A stretch of 64,000 nucleotides of DNA, taken from the NCBI RefSeq assembly GCF_008084145.1, contig NZ_VSDO01000006.1, forward strand, positions 343,190 to 407,189, in the 5' to 3' direction. The notes under the pieces were generated by a model. The model was given only the letters and a program-made list of their open reading frames with translations. It searched no databases and was not told where the DNA came from. Shown one piece after another: positions 43,142-51,152 of this stretch. A program made the position numbers and the translations under genes. Position 1 is the stretch's first letter, and every line of letters begins with the position of its first letter. The DNA is from Paenibacillus faecis (lineage in GTDB: Bacteria; Bacillota; Bacilli; Paenibacillales; Paenibacillaceae).

Positions 43142-43924
43142 TTAATAAGGTTCGAATCGGGAAACGACGCCTGCGGCGACAACCGCACCTTGCCTAAGCG
43201 ATTCGGGAATCGGCCATCCCTTCAACTGCCCGTACATAAAGCCCGCGCAGAACGAGTCTCCCGCCCCGACCGTGTTGACGACTTCGGTTTTGACGATATC
43301 GCCGCGGTGAAACGTCTCACCGTCGTAAGCAAGGCTTCCGTGTTCCCCCAAAGTCACGACCACCAAACCGGGTCCTTGGTTGTACGCCCATTTCATAAAA
43401 TCGATAATGTAGTCGTCTTCCCGGTCGTAGGAGAAGAACACATAATCGGTATCCGGCAGGACCGGTCCGGCGATTTCCTTCCGGGTCCTGGTGGAAAAAT
43501 CGTAAATGACCTTAATCCCCTGACTGCGGAAGTACGAAAGATGTTCATTGATCCGGCCGGACAGGTTGGTGTGAATGGCTTGATGTTGGAGAATAAATTC
43601 TATATCCTGTCCGGTTAAAGCAAACTCGGCCATTACGCCTTCGATCTTTTCTTTATGCACCCGGTCATTTCCATTCAAGTCCATCTTGAAAATCGCGGTT
43701 TTGCCTGGACGTACATGCATACACGTCACGTCCACCTCTTCCTCCCTAAGCTTTTCCATCATCATCGACCCGTACAAATCATTGCCGACGACACTTACCA
43801 TGGAGACATCCACGCCCAATCGGCTTAGATGAATGACAAAATCAACGCTGTTCCCGGTCGGATAGTATTTACCTAAATTTTCATACTTGTCAATGCAACT
43901 GAATCCAACTCCCGCTACGCGCAT
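43142..43924 (-). CDS. PfkB-family sugar kinase, FrlD-like (1)
   Basis: 260 residues with the N-terminal substrate region YYPTGNSVDFVIHLSRLGVDVS and the PfkB signature VNTVGAGDSFCAGFMYG, whose Asp is the catalytic base. The likely role is 6-phosphorylation of an imported fructosamine before FrlB cleavage. ATG 43924 follows AAAGGAGG; the TTG at 43942 in frame is not needed. It is the first gene of the main operon, directly after an operator. Confidence 0.88.
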   Translation of the reverse strand: MRVAGVGFSCIDKYENLGKYYPTGNSVDFVIHLSRLGVDVSMVSVVGNDLYGSMMMEKLREEEVDVTCMHVRPGKTAIFKMDLNGNDRVHKEKIEGVMAEFALTGQDIEFILQHQAIHTNLSGRINEHLSYFRSQGIKVIYDFSTRTRKEIAGPVLPDTDYVFFSYDREDDYIIDFMKWAYNQGPGLVVVTLGEHGSLAYDGETFHRGDIVKTEVVNTVGAGDSFCAGFMYGQLKGWPIPESLRQGAVVAAGVVSRFEPY

Positions 43925-43966
43925 ACCGGCCTCCTTTGTCAATGAGTCATGGTCTTTTAAAGTAGA

Positions 43967-44019
43967 TTGTATATGTTGTTATATTATAAGATATACCATC
44001 TCTATACAACACCAGTCAA
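43967..44019 (-). promoter_or_regulatory. Promoter and operator variant of the main fructosamine operon
   Basis: TTGACT (44014-44019) with GTATAT or TATATC 17-18 bases away on the minus strand. Downstream, 43967-43988 is a 22-base variant of the operator seen at 34554 and 44985, sharing TATATGTTGT and ATTATA. GTTGT/ACAAC arms flank the -10 region. Confidence 0.65.
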
Positions 44020-44093
44020 CGATAAATTTCAATGTAAGTGTTTTCTCTATGTTACATAATCTTTCATAAACCCATTTATTGGGATGTTTCCTC

Positions 44094-44136
44094 AAAAAAA
44101 GAAGGAACAATGTTAGATATACTAACATTGTTCCTT
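44094..44136 (-). terminator. Terminator of the second PfkB gene
   Basis: A perfect 15-bp stem (AAGGAACAATGTTAG and its complement) on a five-base loop, followed on the minus strand by CTTTTTTTG. It isolates this kinase gene from the main operon. Confidence 0.92.
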
Positions 44137-44146
44137 GTAATCATTC

Positions 44147-44968
44147 CTATTTTCTAATTCCGTAACCAAATGCGCCGTAGTTTTCACATGTCCTGGCTGC
44201 CGAACGTGCCGCCTTCTGAAGGGCCTCTTCCATCTTCCATTTTCCATGATAGGCGGACAAAAACGCTCCGATAAACGAATCCCCCGCCCCCATTGTATCA
44301 ATCACGTTGGCGGCTAGCGGAACTTGCTCAAACCGAACTCCCTCCGCCGAGAAATGAGCAGCCTCGCTCCCGCGTGTCACTCCGATGACCTTGACTCCAT
44401 ATCCGTGCACACAGGCCATCAGATCCCCGATCTCTGCAAGGGTCAACTCGCTCCCCGAGAAAAAAGCATAGTCGATATGCGGACATACCTGTTTTAAGTA
44501 AAGCTCATTCCAACGCTTGGGCGTGGAAAAGTCAAAGGCGACGGGCAGATGGGACAAGCCCTCGAGCTCGTGCTCGATATCACTGTTTACACTCGCATGA
44601 ATCAAATCGTAACCGCCGATATAAGAAATATCGTCCTCCGTGAGCTTAAGCTGGAGCAGGGAAGTTATGCGCTCATTACGATTTGTGCCCATAAAAATTC
44701 GATCCCTTTCCTCGTTCAGCGTGACTCTCGCTTCTCCGTTAGGTCCATAGGCGCGGCGGATTCGGGAGGTGTCGATATCCTCCCGGCGCATACAGTCAAA
44801 GACATGCGCAGCAGCCCGGTCATCTCCCAGAATGCCTATATACGCACAAGATTCCGCCCCGTTTCTTTTTGCGGCCACAGCTACGTTGAGGGCGTTTCCT
44901 CCTGGATAAATCAAGCCTTGGTCCTGATAATAATCGACCACATTATCTCCGATTGCAACGAGTCTCAT
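44147..44968 (-). CDS. frlD: PfkB-family sugar kinase, FrlD-like (2)
   Basis: 273 residues: LVAIGDNVVDYYQDQGLIYP, GGNALNVAVAAKRNGA and the signature DTMGAGDSFIGAFLSA. It resembles fructosamine 6-kinase FrlD. ATG 44968 is chosen for the GGGGTGG six bases upstream; a longer frame from 45037 would run through the promoter. It is monocistronic and has the operator most like that of the deglycase gene. The pair of kinases may act on different fructosamines. Confidence 0.88.
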   Translation of the reverse strand: MRLVAIGDNVVDYYQDQGLIYPGGNALNVAVAAKRNGAESCAYIGILGDDRAAAHVFDCMRREDIDTSRIRRAYGPNGEARVTLNEERDRIFMGTNRNERITSLLQLKLTEDDISYIGGYDLIHASVNSDIEHELEGLSHLPVAFDFSTPKRWNELYLKQVCPHIDYAFFSGSELTLAEIGDLMACVHGYGVKVIGVTRGSEAAHFSAEGVRFEQVPLAANVIDTMGAGDSFIGAFLSAYHGKWKMEEALQKAARSAARTCENYGAFGYGIRK

Positions 44969-44984
44969 TCGGCACCACCCCAAC

Positions 44985-45037
44985 TTGTTATTTGTTGTAT
45001 TATAATAATTAATACAGAGAACACAAGACCACGTCAA
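44985..45037 (-). promoter_or_regulatory. Promoter and operator of the second PfkB gene
   Basis: TTGACG (45032-45037) and TATTAA (45009-45014) are 17 bases apart on the minus strand. The 23-bp near-palindrome at 44995-45017 covers the -10 in exactly the same register as at the deglycase gene. The 20-mer at 44985-45004 differs from that site by one base. Confidence 0.8.
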
Positions 45038-45108
45038 GAAAAAAAGCCCCCCATCTCTGCTCCTCGCCTGGAAGGAGTAAAGATAGAGAGCCCACTGGGA
45101 TTGCTCGT

Positions 45109-45843
45109 CTACTTGCGTTTTCCCGAATTGATTGTAAAAATGACCTTGCTGGACATATAAACGGATTGCGAATAGTGCACCGGTCTGTCCTGTTGATCAT
45201 AAGTAATTTTTCCGAGTAAATAAAGAGGCGTTCCCCTGTCGCAATGGAACAAGCTTGACTCGTATTCCGTCGCGAGAATAACCTCCAGCGTTTTTTCCGA
45301 GAAGGCAGGTTCAACTCCATAACGTTCTTTTAATATGTGGTAAGTGGAGGGTGACTCGCCAATATGTTTTTCCAGGTCCGGCAGGATATCCAGCGGAAAA
45401 AAGGAGGTTTCGATAATAAAAGGTTGATTATCGATGAACAGAAGGCGATGCAGCTTAAGCACCGGGTCGTTCAACTGGATTTTAAAAGTGCTTGCCAGTT
45501 TGTCGTCCGCTTCAATGACGAGATTCGAAAGGATCTGCGAGCTTGGTGTTTTTCCGGACATAGTCGTCATATCGGAGAAGCTTCCCACCGAAATCAACTC
45601 TCGCTTCTCCTTCAGTTCACGCACGTAACTGCCTTTGCCCTGTTGACTATGCAAAACCCCCTCTTCCACCAAATCCGTAATGGCTCGTCGAACGGTAATG
45701 CGGCTCACTCCGTAGGTCTTTCCGATTTCCGCTTCAGGGGGCAGCTTTTGACCCGCTTTGTAAACGCCTCTGGAAATATCGTCTTTAATGATTTGTTTTA
45801 ATTGAAGATAGAGTGGACTTTGGCTAGACACATTCAATTTCAT
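45109..45843 (-). CDS. frlR: GntR-family regulator with UTRA domain, FrlR-like
   Basis: 244 residues. The HutC-type winged helix occupies about 1-70 (SPLYLQLKQIIKDDISRGVY, AEIGKTYGVSRITVRRAITDLVEEGVL). A UTRA ligand domain follows, including LHRLLFIDNQPFIIETSFFP. The family senses phosphorylated sugars or fructosamines. It is encoded beside the kinase and the shared AT-rich operators, and a shortened operator copy lies in its own upstream region. It is therefore the likely repressor of the regulon. Confidence 0.87.
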   Translation of the reverse strand: MKLNVSSQSPLYLQLKQIIKDDISRGVYKAGQKLPPEAEIGKTYGVSRITVRRAITDLVEEGVLHSQQGKGSYVRELKEKRELISVGSFSDMTTMSGKTPSSQILSNLVIEADDKLASTFKIQLNDPVLKLHRLLFIDNQPFIIETSFFPLDILPDLEKHIGESPSTYHILKERYGVEPAFSEKTLEVILATEYESSLFHCDRGTPLYLLGKITYDQQDRPVHYSQSVYMSSKVIFTINSGKRK

Positions 45844-46186
45844 CTGTTTTCTTTCTCCTTCGGAAATAAACTAGGCCCGATTCTGCAAGTCATTATCATA
45901 TCATATGTTATCATATGACTTGCGACTTATTTGTTATTATAGTAACATACCCCAAGTTGATAATAAAGCGAGTTGAGAAAAGGCGGCGCCTCCGCGACTG
46001 TCCGACTAAAAAACCGTCCTAAGACCATTAGTCTTCAGACGGCGGCTTCCGGTATACGTTTATAAAGACACAAACTCCCCTGAATGTGACTTCCAGCCGC
46101 TAACTCCCAACTGCGGCAAATAGCCGATCCCGATTGGATGAATCTTAGAGGAAGCGGTGTTCAGGCGCGCCATCCAAGCAGCATTT
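45844..46186. other. Intergenic stretch: operator variant, palindrome, terminator
   Basis: The region before the GntR gene holds CATATG-ATAA-CATATG and, at 45926-45941, CTTATTTGTTATTATA, a shortened copy of the regulon operator next to a possible -10. From 46007 comes the terminator of the hydrolase gene on the other side. I see no gene here. Confidence 0.5.
46007..46042 (-). terminator. Terminator of the alpha/beta hydrolase gene
   Basis: CCGTC-AAGAC and GTCTT-GACGG arms, with a two-base internal mismatch, enclose a five-base loop. The minus strand continues TTTTTTAGT. It lies about 145 bases after the hydrolase stop. Confidence 0.75.
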
Positions 46187-47056
46187 TCACTTCAGATTTC
46201 TCATCAGCCAGGGCGTAATCAGGGGTAACACCGCTGCCGGCTGCATCGCTTTGGTGTGATCCATTCCTTTTCCCTGCAGGATTTCAATATTCCATCCAAG
46301 CATTTCCAAATATGTCCTGTTCTTTTTTATGAGACCGGCCATATCTACCGTAACATTCCCGAATCTTTCACCATACACGATCGTGTCTTCCTCCCCGGCA
46401 AACGCCAGCCTAGGAATCTTGAGCTCTCCCTGAATAAGCCGATCGTCAAAACCGCTGAAGCTCCGGTAAAGCGTAAGAAATTGTTTCGCGGATCGCGGAT
46501 CCATGGATACCTCGATTTGGTCCCAATCCGTCTCTTCCGGACTCTGATACGGCTCTGAAGCCGCATGATCCGCATGGAACATTTCCGCCAGACGGTAGGT
46601 TTTTTCGGTCACAATCCGCATTTCCTCATAAGGCCCTTCATAAGGGGGGAAACCGCCCATGATCAGACTCTCCAGCCGGTCCGTCCTTAACGCCAGTTGA
46701 AGCCCGATCAACCCTAACCAGGAATAACCGTAATAGCTGAAGCTCCGGATTCCCATCTCATCCGCAATTTGCAACAAATCGCAAGCGATATGATCCGCGG
46801 TAAGACGGTCGGGTTCCGGATGCTGAAATAAATGACCTTCGTAATCAAAGTACAACACTTGAAACTGTCCGGACAGCCCGTCCACAAAGCGTTTACCCAA
46901 CTCCGGGTCGACTCCCCACTGCTTTAATATTTCAGCTTCTTCCCCTGTGGCCGACTTTTTGGCGATCGGCAGCATGATTGTTTTATTTTTGGGATCGCCG
47001 GCCAATCCCGCCTCGATTTCGGAATGGTTGTTTAATCGCACCGTTTTCGTCATCAT
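46187..47056 (-). CDS. Alpha/beta hydrolase
   Basis: 289 residues with a nucleophile elbow YYGYSWLGLIGLQLAL (Ser in GYSWLG) and a plausible late His in GKGMDHTKAMQP. GEEDTIVYG fits the acidic residue of the triad. AAAGGAG precedes two ATG codons. Substrate unknown. It is divergent from a MerR-type regulator gene, with about 150 bases between them, and may be its target. Confidence 0.82.
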   Translation of the reverse strand: MMTKTVRLNNHSEIEAGLAGDPKNKTIMLPIAKKSATGEEAEILKQWGVDPELGKRFVDGLSGQFQVLYFDYEGHLFQHPEPDRLTADHIACDLLQIADEMGIRSFSYYGYSWLGLIGLQLALRTDRLESLIMGGFPPYEGPYEEMRIVTEKTYRLAEMFHADHAASEPYQSPEETDWDQIEVSMDPRSAKQFLTLYRSFSGFDDRLIQGELKIPRLAFAGEEDTIVYGERFGNVTVDMAGLIKKNRTYLEMLGWNIEILQGKGMDHTKAMQPAAVLPLITPWLMRNLK

Positions 47057-47173
47057 TTACACTCCTTTAATCCCGTAGATACTACCATCATATAACATTC
47101 AAGCAATCTTTCGGTTTGACGCTCAGCTCCCCTTGATTTTCCGGGAATCTTCATTTTAAATGTTGGTATAGCA

Positions 47174-47193
47174 CTTGAAGGTTATACTTTAAG
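47174..47193 (+). promoter_or_regulatory. MerR-type operator
   Basis: CTTGAAGGTTATACTTTAAG is an inverted repeat of the kind bound by MerR-family activators, with a TATACT-like -10 inside. It lies 15 bases before the regulator's start and faces the divergent hydrolase gene. Confidence 0.55.
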
Positions 47194-47208
47194 TTTGAGG
47201 TGACTCTT

Positions 47209-47924
47209 ATGAGTATCGTGTTTACCCCTTCCCAAGTTGCCCACGAATTGCATGTGAGCACGACCACCTTGCGAAGATACGAAGGTTTAGGGTTGATCCC
47301 CGATGTGCCCCGCACGCCCAGCAACCGAAGATGCTACGGTCTTGTTCATGTACAAGCCTTCAAGGCGGTCAGAGCTTTATTAAAGGGATTCGAGATTCCC
47401 GTAGCTTATGAGGCAATGAGGAAAATGAAGCACGGGGAAACAGAGGCGGCTTTTTGGCTGCTCAACCGGCAATTGTATCAGCTTCAGACGGAAAAGCAGC
47501 GAATGGAAGACATCATGGGCATGATCCGAACCGCAGATTTCACCAATTCAAGGGCGTAAAGGTTACGGAAGCGATGACGATCGGGGAAGTGGCCGAAATT
47601 GCCGGGGTCAACCCTTCGGCGATCCGGCATTGGGAACAAGAAGGGCTCATCGTTTCGAAACGGAGCGGGGAGAACGGATATCGGCTCTTTTCCCTGGCTG
47701 AATTGAGGAAAATTATCGTCATCAGCAGCTTGAGGAAAACGATCTATTACATGGACCACATGAAACAGTTGTTGAATGAATTGGAAACGCAGGATTTTGC
47801 CAAGGTCGAACGTTCCTTTCAACTGGCTTCGCATAAGTTAAACAGCCGGTTAACCCTGCAGTTCCAGGGTATCGCTCAGCTTATGAAATATGTTGATTTA
47901 TATTCGGAGATAAGCTTGTTATAG
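47209..47924 (+). pseudogene. MerR-type regulator with two HTH domains, split by a frameshift
   Basis: The first frame (47209-47559) encodes a MerR-like winged helix (FTPSQVAHELHVSTTTLRRYEGLGLIPD) and ends with TADFTNSRA at a TAA. A second frame continues without a gap: FKGVKVTEAMTIGEVAEIAG, IRHWEQEGLIVSKRSGENGYRLF, then a helical tail. Inserting one base near 47545 joins both into a protein of about 238 residues with two HTH units, an architecture I recall in Bacilli. The second half could start alone at ATG 47574, so two proteins are possible. A base deletion or sequence error is the simplest explanation. Confidence 0.7.
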
Positions 47925-48943
47925 ATCATCTCCGCATCGTCTCCCACGCCGCCAATAAGCGCAGATTTCCGGCTGGTAAGCCATGGCAGGCCAAGGTAAT
48001 ACAGTCCTTTGACCGGACTGATCCCCCGGTGATGAACAGGTCGCCCATGTCCATCGAGAACGCCCGGAATGTGGAGCCAACCGTAATCCGGTACAAATCC
48101 CGTGGCCCAAATGATATTATCAACCCGGAGCTGCGTCGAATCCATAAAAGTCACTGTATTCGAGTCAATGGAGATCGTTCGGGGCCTAATCCGCACACCA
48201 TTCATTCCAATGGCCCGCTTCAATTCCGTCCCGAATATCGGGTCTTTTTGACGGCTCAAAAAATCCCCCAGCCTGCTCCCCTTCTCCCGATCGAGGATTC
48301 CCAGCATCCGAAACCACCAAAAGATATTTTTCCCCGCAAGTCGCAAAGGGAAGAAATGAAGCGGATGTCCGGCGGATAAATGAACTTCCCGATCCCCGGC
48401 GAGCTCGACGGCGATTTGCGCTCCCGAATTGCCGGCGCCGACAACCAATACATTTCCCGGGTGCAATTGCCCGACATTCCTGTAACTTGAAGTATGTATC
48501 TGGAAGATTTCCGGTGAAAGCCCGTCAGCCATCTGCGGAATATGAGGTTTGCTGAAAGGTCCCGTCGCGATGACTAAATTCAGGACTTTATAGGGGCCTT
48601 TATTCGTTTTTACGATATAAAATTCGTTATCTTTTTCAACGGACAGCACTTGTGTCTCCAGCTTAACGGGCAGTTCAAAATGCTCCGCGTATTTCTCCAG
48701 GTAATCCGCCATTTCATCCTTGCTTGCCAATCCTTGAGGGTCCCCCGCCAAGGAAACCCCAGGGAGCGCACTGTACCAGCGGGGAGTAAACAGAATCAGG
48801 GAATCGTATCGGTTTCTCCAGGTATCCCCGATCCTTTTTTCCATGCCCAATATCTCAAACGAAAGCTCCGATTTTTTCAAGTAGTACCCCATAGCAAGCC
48901 CGGCTTGTCCTGCCCCGATCACCAAAACGTCCAATTCGCGCAT
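47876..48943 (-). CDS. czcO: Flavin-containing monooxygenase-like protein, CzcO-like
   Basis: 355 residues with two dinucleotide-binding motifs, VLVIGAGQAGLAMGYYL and VLVVGAGNSGAQIAVEL, and the ATGFVPDYGW segment of FMO-type proteins. In B. subtilis czcO follows czcD in a zinc-responsive operon, as here. Its biochemical role is not established. Its 3' end overlaps the convergent MerR-type gene by 49 bases. Confidence 0.88.
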   Translation of the reverse strand: MRELDVLVIGAGQAGLAMGYYLKKSELSFEILGMEKRIGDTWRNRYDSLILFTPRWYSALPGVSLAGDPQGLASKDEMADYLEKYAEHFELPVKLETQVLSVEKDNEFYIVKTNKGPYKVLNLVIATGPFSKPHIPQMADGLSPEIFQIHTSSYRNVGQLHPGNVLVVGAGNSGAQIAVELAGDREVHLSAGHPLHFFPLRLAGKNIFWWFRMLGILDREKGSRLGDFLSRQKDPIFGTELKRAIGMNGVRIRPRTISIDSNTVTFMDSTQLRVDNIIWATGFVPDYGWLHIPGVLDGHGRPVHHRGISPVKGLYYLGLPWLTSRKSALIGGVGDDAEMIYNKLISEYKSTYFIS

Positions 48944-48961
48944 ATCTGTCTGCTCCTTCTG

Positions 48962-49903
48962 CTAGCAATTTAGCTTACCGTGATGTATTTTAGCCGTCTC
49001 CACTTGGATGGTGGAATGCTCAATATGAAATTGTTCTTCCAGAATGTGAATCGCCTTTTGCAGAATGATCTGGTTATCTTCACCGTCTCGAATCAGCACG
49101 TGACCGCTCAAGGAATCGAAGCCTGATGTGATCGTCCAGATATGAAGGTCATGGACATCCTCCACCCCTTCAATGGCAAGCAGCGCGTTCTTCACTTCGG
49201 TCTGATCGATGGCGGCAGGCGCCCCCTCCATCAGAATGTGAATCGTATGGGAAATGACTCCCCACGCGCTTTTCAAAATTAACAACGCCACAAGAATCGA
49301 AATGATCGGATCCGCCAGATACCATTTGAAGACCATCATCACGATCCCGGCCACAATAGCTCCCACCGATCCCAAGGCGTCGCCGATAACATGGATGTAT
49401 GCACTGCGGAGATTCAGATTGTTCTTTACATCCCCTTTTCGCATCAAAGCGATGGCGCTGCCGATATTCGCAAGCAGCCCGACCGAGGCGATAAGCATCA
49501 TGGACCCGCTGGCTACTTCGGGCGGATGATCAAAACGCTGTACAGCCTCCCATACGATAACGCCGGCAATGATGAACAGGACGATTCCGTTGAATAACGC
49601 CGTCAAAATTTCAAATCGATGAAACCCGAACGTCCGCTTCGCTGAAGACGGCTTGGATGAGAACCATAAAGCGATCAGGCTTAAAAGAAGCGCGCTGGCA
49701 TCGCTTAACATGTGCCCGGAGTCGGACAGCAGCGCAAGACTGTTGGTGACAAGTCCGCCGAAGAATTCCAGGAACATAATGCCGAAGGTAATCGTCAGGG
49801 CAATAGCCAGCCCTTTTTTGTTTCCTTCCCTGGCGAGATCGTGTTGATGGCCATGATGATCGTGGCCGTGGTGACTGTGCCCGTGGTGGGAATGGTTATG
49901 CAT
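48962..49903 (-). CDS. czcD: Cation diffusion facilitator, CzcD-like zinc exporter
   Basis: 313 residues with a His-rich N-terminus (HNHSHHGHSHHGHDHHGHQH), about six membrane helices, the metal-site motifs LLSDSGHMLSDASALLLS and HVIGDALGSVG, and a cytoplasmic C-terminal domain (VHDLHIWTITSG). It exchanges Zn, Cd or Co ions for protons across the membrane. It lies between czrA and czcO genes under a clear SmtB-type operator, so it is metal-induced. Confidence 0.94.
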   Translation of the reverse strand: MHNHSHHGHSHHGHDHHGHQHDLAREGNKKGLAIALTITFGIMFLEFFGGLVTNSLALLSDSGHMLSDASALLLSLIALWFSSKPSSAKRTFGFHRFEILTALFNGIVLFIIAGVIVWEAVQRFDHPPEVASGSMMLIASVGLLANIGSAIALMRKGDVKNNLNLRSAYIHVIGDALGSVGAIVAGIVMMVFKWYLADPIISILVALLILKSAWGVISHTIHILMEGAPAAIDQTEVKNALLAIEGVEDVHDLHIWTITSGFDSLSGHVLIRDGEDNQIILQKAIHILEEQFHIEHSTIQVETAKIHHGKLNC

Positions 49904-49920
49904 AGTGGTTGCCCCCTTCT

Positions 49921-50232
49921 CTAATGCTCACAATGGTTGATCGCCTGATGCAAAAGTGAAATGACGTGCTCGTCATCGCAGCTGTAAAACAGCATATTGC
50001 CTTCACGCCGCTTCTTGACCAGCCGTCTGTTCCGCAAGAAACTTAGCTGATGGGATACCGCCGATTGCGACATGTCCAGCACCTCGGCAATATGGTTGAC
50101 GGAGCATTCCTCCTGCGAAAGCAAATACAGTAGCCTGATCCGTGTCGGATCCGACAAGGCCTTAAAAATTTGCGAAACCGACTCGACTTCTTCTTCCGTT
50201 AAAAATGCATGTTCCTTCGCTTCCAATCTCAT
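49921..50232 (-). CDS. czrA: ArsR/SmtB-family zinc-responsive repressor, CzrA-like
   Basis: 103 residues with the winged helix [16 protein letters not shown] and [20 protein letters not shown]. The C-terminal helix has Asp87, His89, His100 and His103. That D-x-H-x10-H-x2-H spacing is exactly that of the zinc site of S. aureus CzrA. Zinc binding would release it from the operator upstream. ATG 50232 is preferred over the preceding GTG. Confidence 0.93.
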   Translation of the reverse strand: MRLEAKEHAFLTEEEVESVSQIFKALSDPTRIRLLYLLSQEECSVNHIAEVLDMSQSAVSHQLSFLRNRRLVKKRREGNMLFYSCDDEHVISLLHQAINHCEH

Positions 50233-50248
50233 CACATCCTTATTATTT

Positions 50249-50272
50249 ATATATGATCATGTGCTCATATAT
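50249..50272. promoter_or_regulatory. CzrA/SmtB operator
   Basis: Perfect 8-bp arms ATATATGA and TCATATAT around an 8-bp centre, 16 bases before the repressor's start codon. This is the classic imperfect 12-2-12 type SmtB-family site. Confidence 0.8.
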
Positions 50273-50316
50273 GCATTATGATTCGTTCGCCATGATTTGT
50301 CAAGGCTTTGTTCCAC

Positions 50317-50341
50317 AAAAAAACCTTCCGTGTCGGAAGGT
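50317..50341 (-). terminator. Terminator of the LanFEG-type operon
   Basis: ACCTTCCG and CGGAAGGT arms close on TGT; the minus strand continues with six T's. It marks the left border of the AT-rich block. Confidence 0.85.
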
Positions 50342-50405
50342 CGCCTTTCGCTATTATAGAGATACCGGGACCGATTCCGACACGTTGAAGCTGGTCTAGG
50401 GTCAG

Positions 50406-51140
50406 TTAAGCTATATCCCGTTTTATAAAACTACGTAAACCATATATCAGTAAACCTATGAAAATTCCAATCACTAGTGTATAAAATAAAAAATAGGATT
50501 GAATAGGTGATTCATCTTCAGGTGACATCGCTAGCATAGGCTGTGTCCAAGGATAAATCTGTCCTAAAGGTGTGCTGGCAACAATAATAGCCGGGAGAGT
50601 AAAAACAATACTAACCGCTAAGGGTATACCGAATGTTTTTGCTCTTATGGATATAATTAGTTGTAGTAGAATCAATGGGAAGCACGCTAAAATGCCTCTA
50701 ATCACGAATCCAATTATTGTAAATATTGGAAGACTCCCTTCCATTCCTTTTATATAACCAAAACCCACAAAAAAGATGAATAAGATTAGCATTGTAAAAA
50801 TCACCATTTTTACTACCGTTACAAATTTCCCTAAAAATATTTCTGAGTGTTTAATCGGTAGGGCCAACAGTTGTTTCCACCCACCCCCGATATGTTCACT
50901 CCTGCACACAACGGCTGCGTATATCCCTACCATGATCGGTAGTACAAAAGGACCCATAAATAGCGCTACTTGTGTCCACGCTTCAAGCCATTCATTATCT
51001 CCCGGCTGCATAAAAAGATCATAGTTTTTAAAGAAATTAATATAAGCCAGAAATACGCCTAAAAGGGGACCTATGAAGTGAAGTAGCCACAACTTGGAGC
51101 GTTTTAATTTTAACCGTTCTACATATAAGACGTTTTTCAA
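50406..51140 (-). CDS. ABC-2 type permease, lantibiotic-immunity LanG-like
   Basis: 244 residues with about six membrane helices and the N-terminus MKNVLYVERLKLKRSKLW shared by LanE/LanG immunity permeases. It is the last gene of an ATPase-permease-permease operon. Codon use is visibly AT-rich compared with flanking genes. Likely role: expulsion of a lantibiotic or other peptide from the membrane. Confidence 0.85.
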   Translation of the reverse strand: MKNVLYVERLKLKRSKLWLLHFIGPLLGVFLAYINFFKNYDLFMQPGDNEWLEAWTQVALFMGPFVLPIMVGIYAAVVCRSEHIGGGWKQLLALPIKHSEIFLGKFVTVVKMVIFTMLILFIFFVGFGYIKGMEGSLPIFTIIGFVIRGILACFPLILLQLIISIRAKTFGIPLAVSIVFTLPAIIVASTPLGQIYPWTQPMLAMSPEDESPIQSYFLFYTLVIGIFIGLLIYGLRSFIKRDIA

Positions 51141-51152
51141 AGTAATCTCCCC

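Noticed and set aside
44968-45037. Longer start for the second PfkB kinase at 45037
   Set aside because: That reading runs through the -10, -35 and operator of its own promoter. ATG 44968 has GGGGTGG and gives the normal N-terminus.
45036-45090. Terminator hairpin after the GntR gene
   Set aside because: A run of T's follows GGGCTC on the minus strand, but the stem (CTCC/GGAG with ATCT/AGAT) is short and heavily interrupted. I could not support it as a feature.
47540-47560. Programmed -1 frameshift in the MerR-type gene
   Set aside because: No X-XXY-YYZ heptamer or downstream stem-loop is seen at the junction; mutation or sequence error is simpler.
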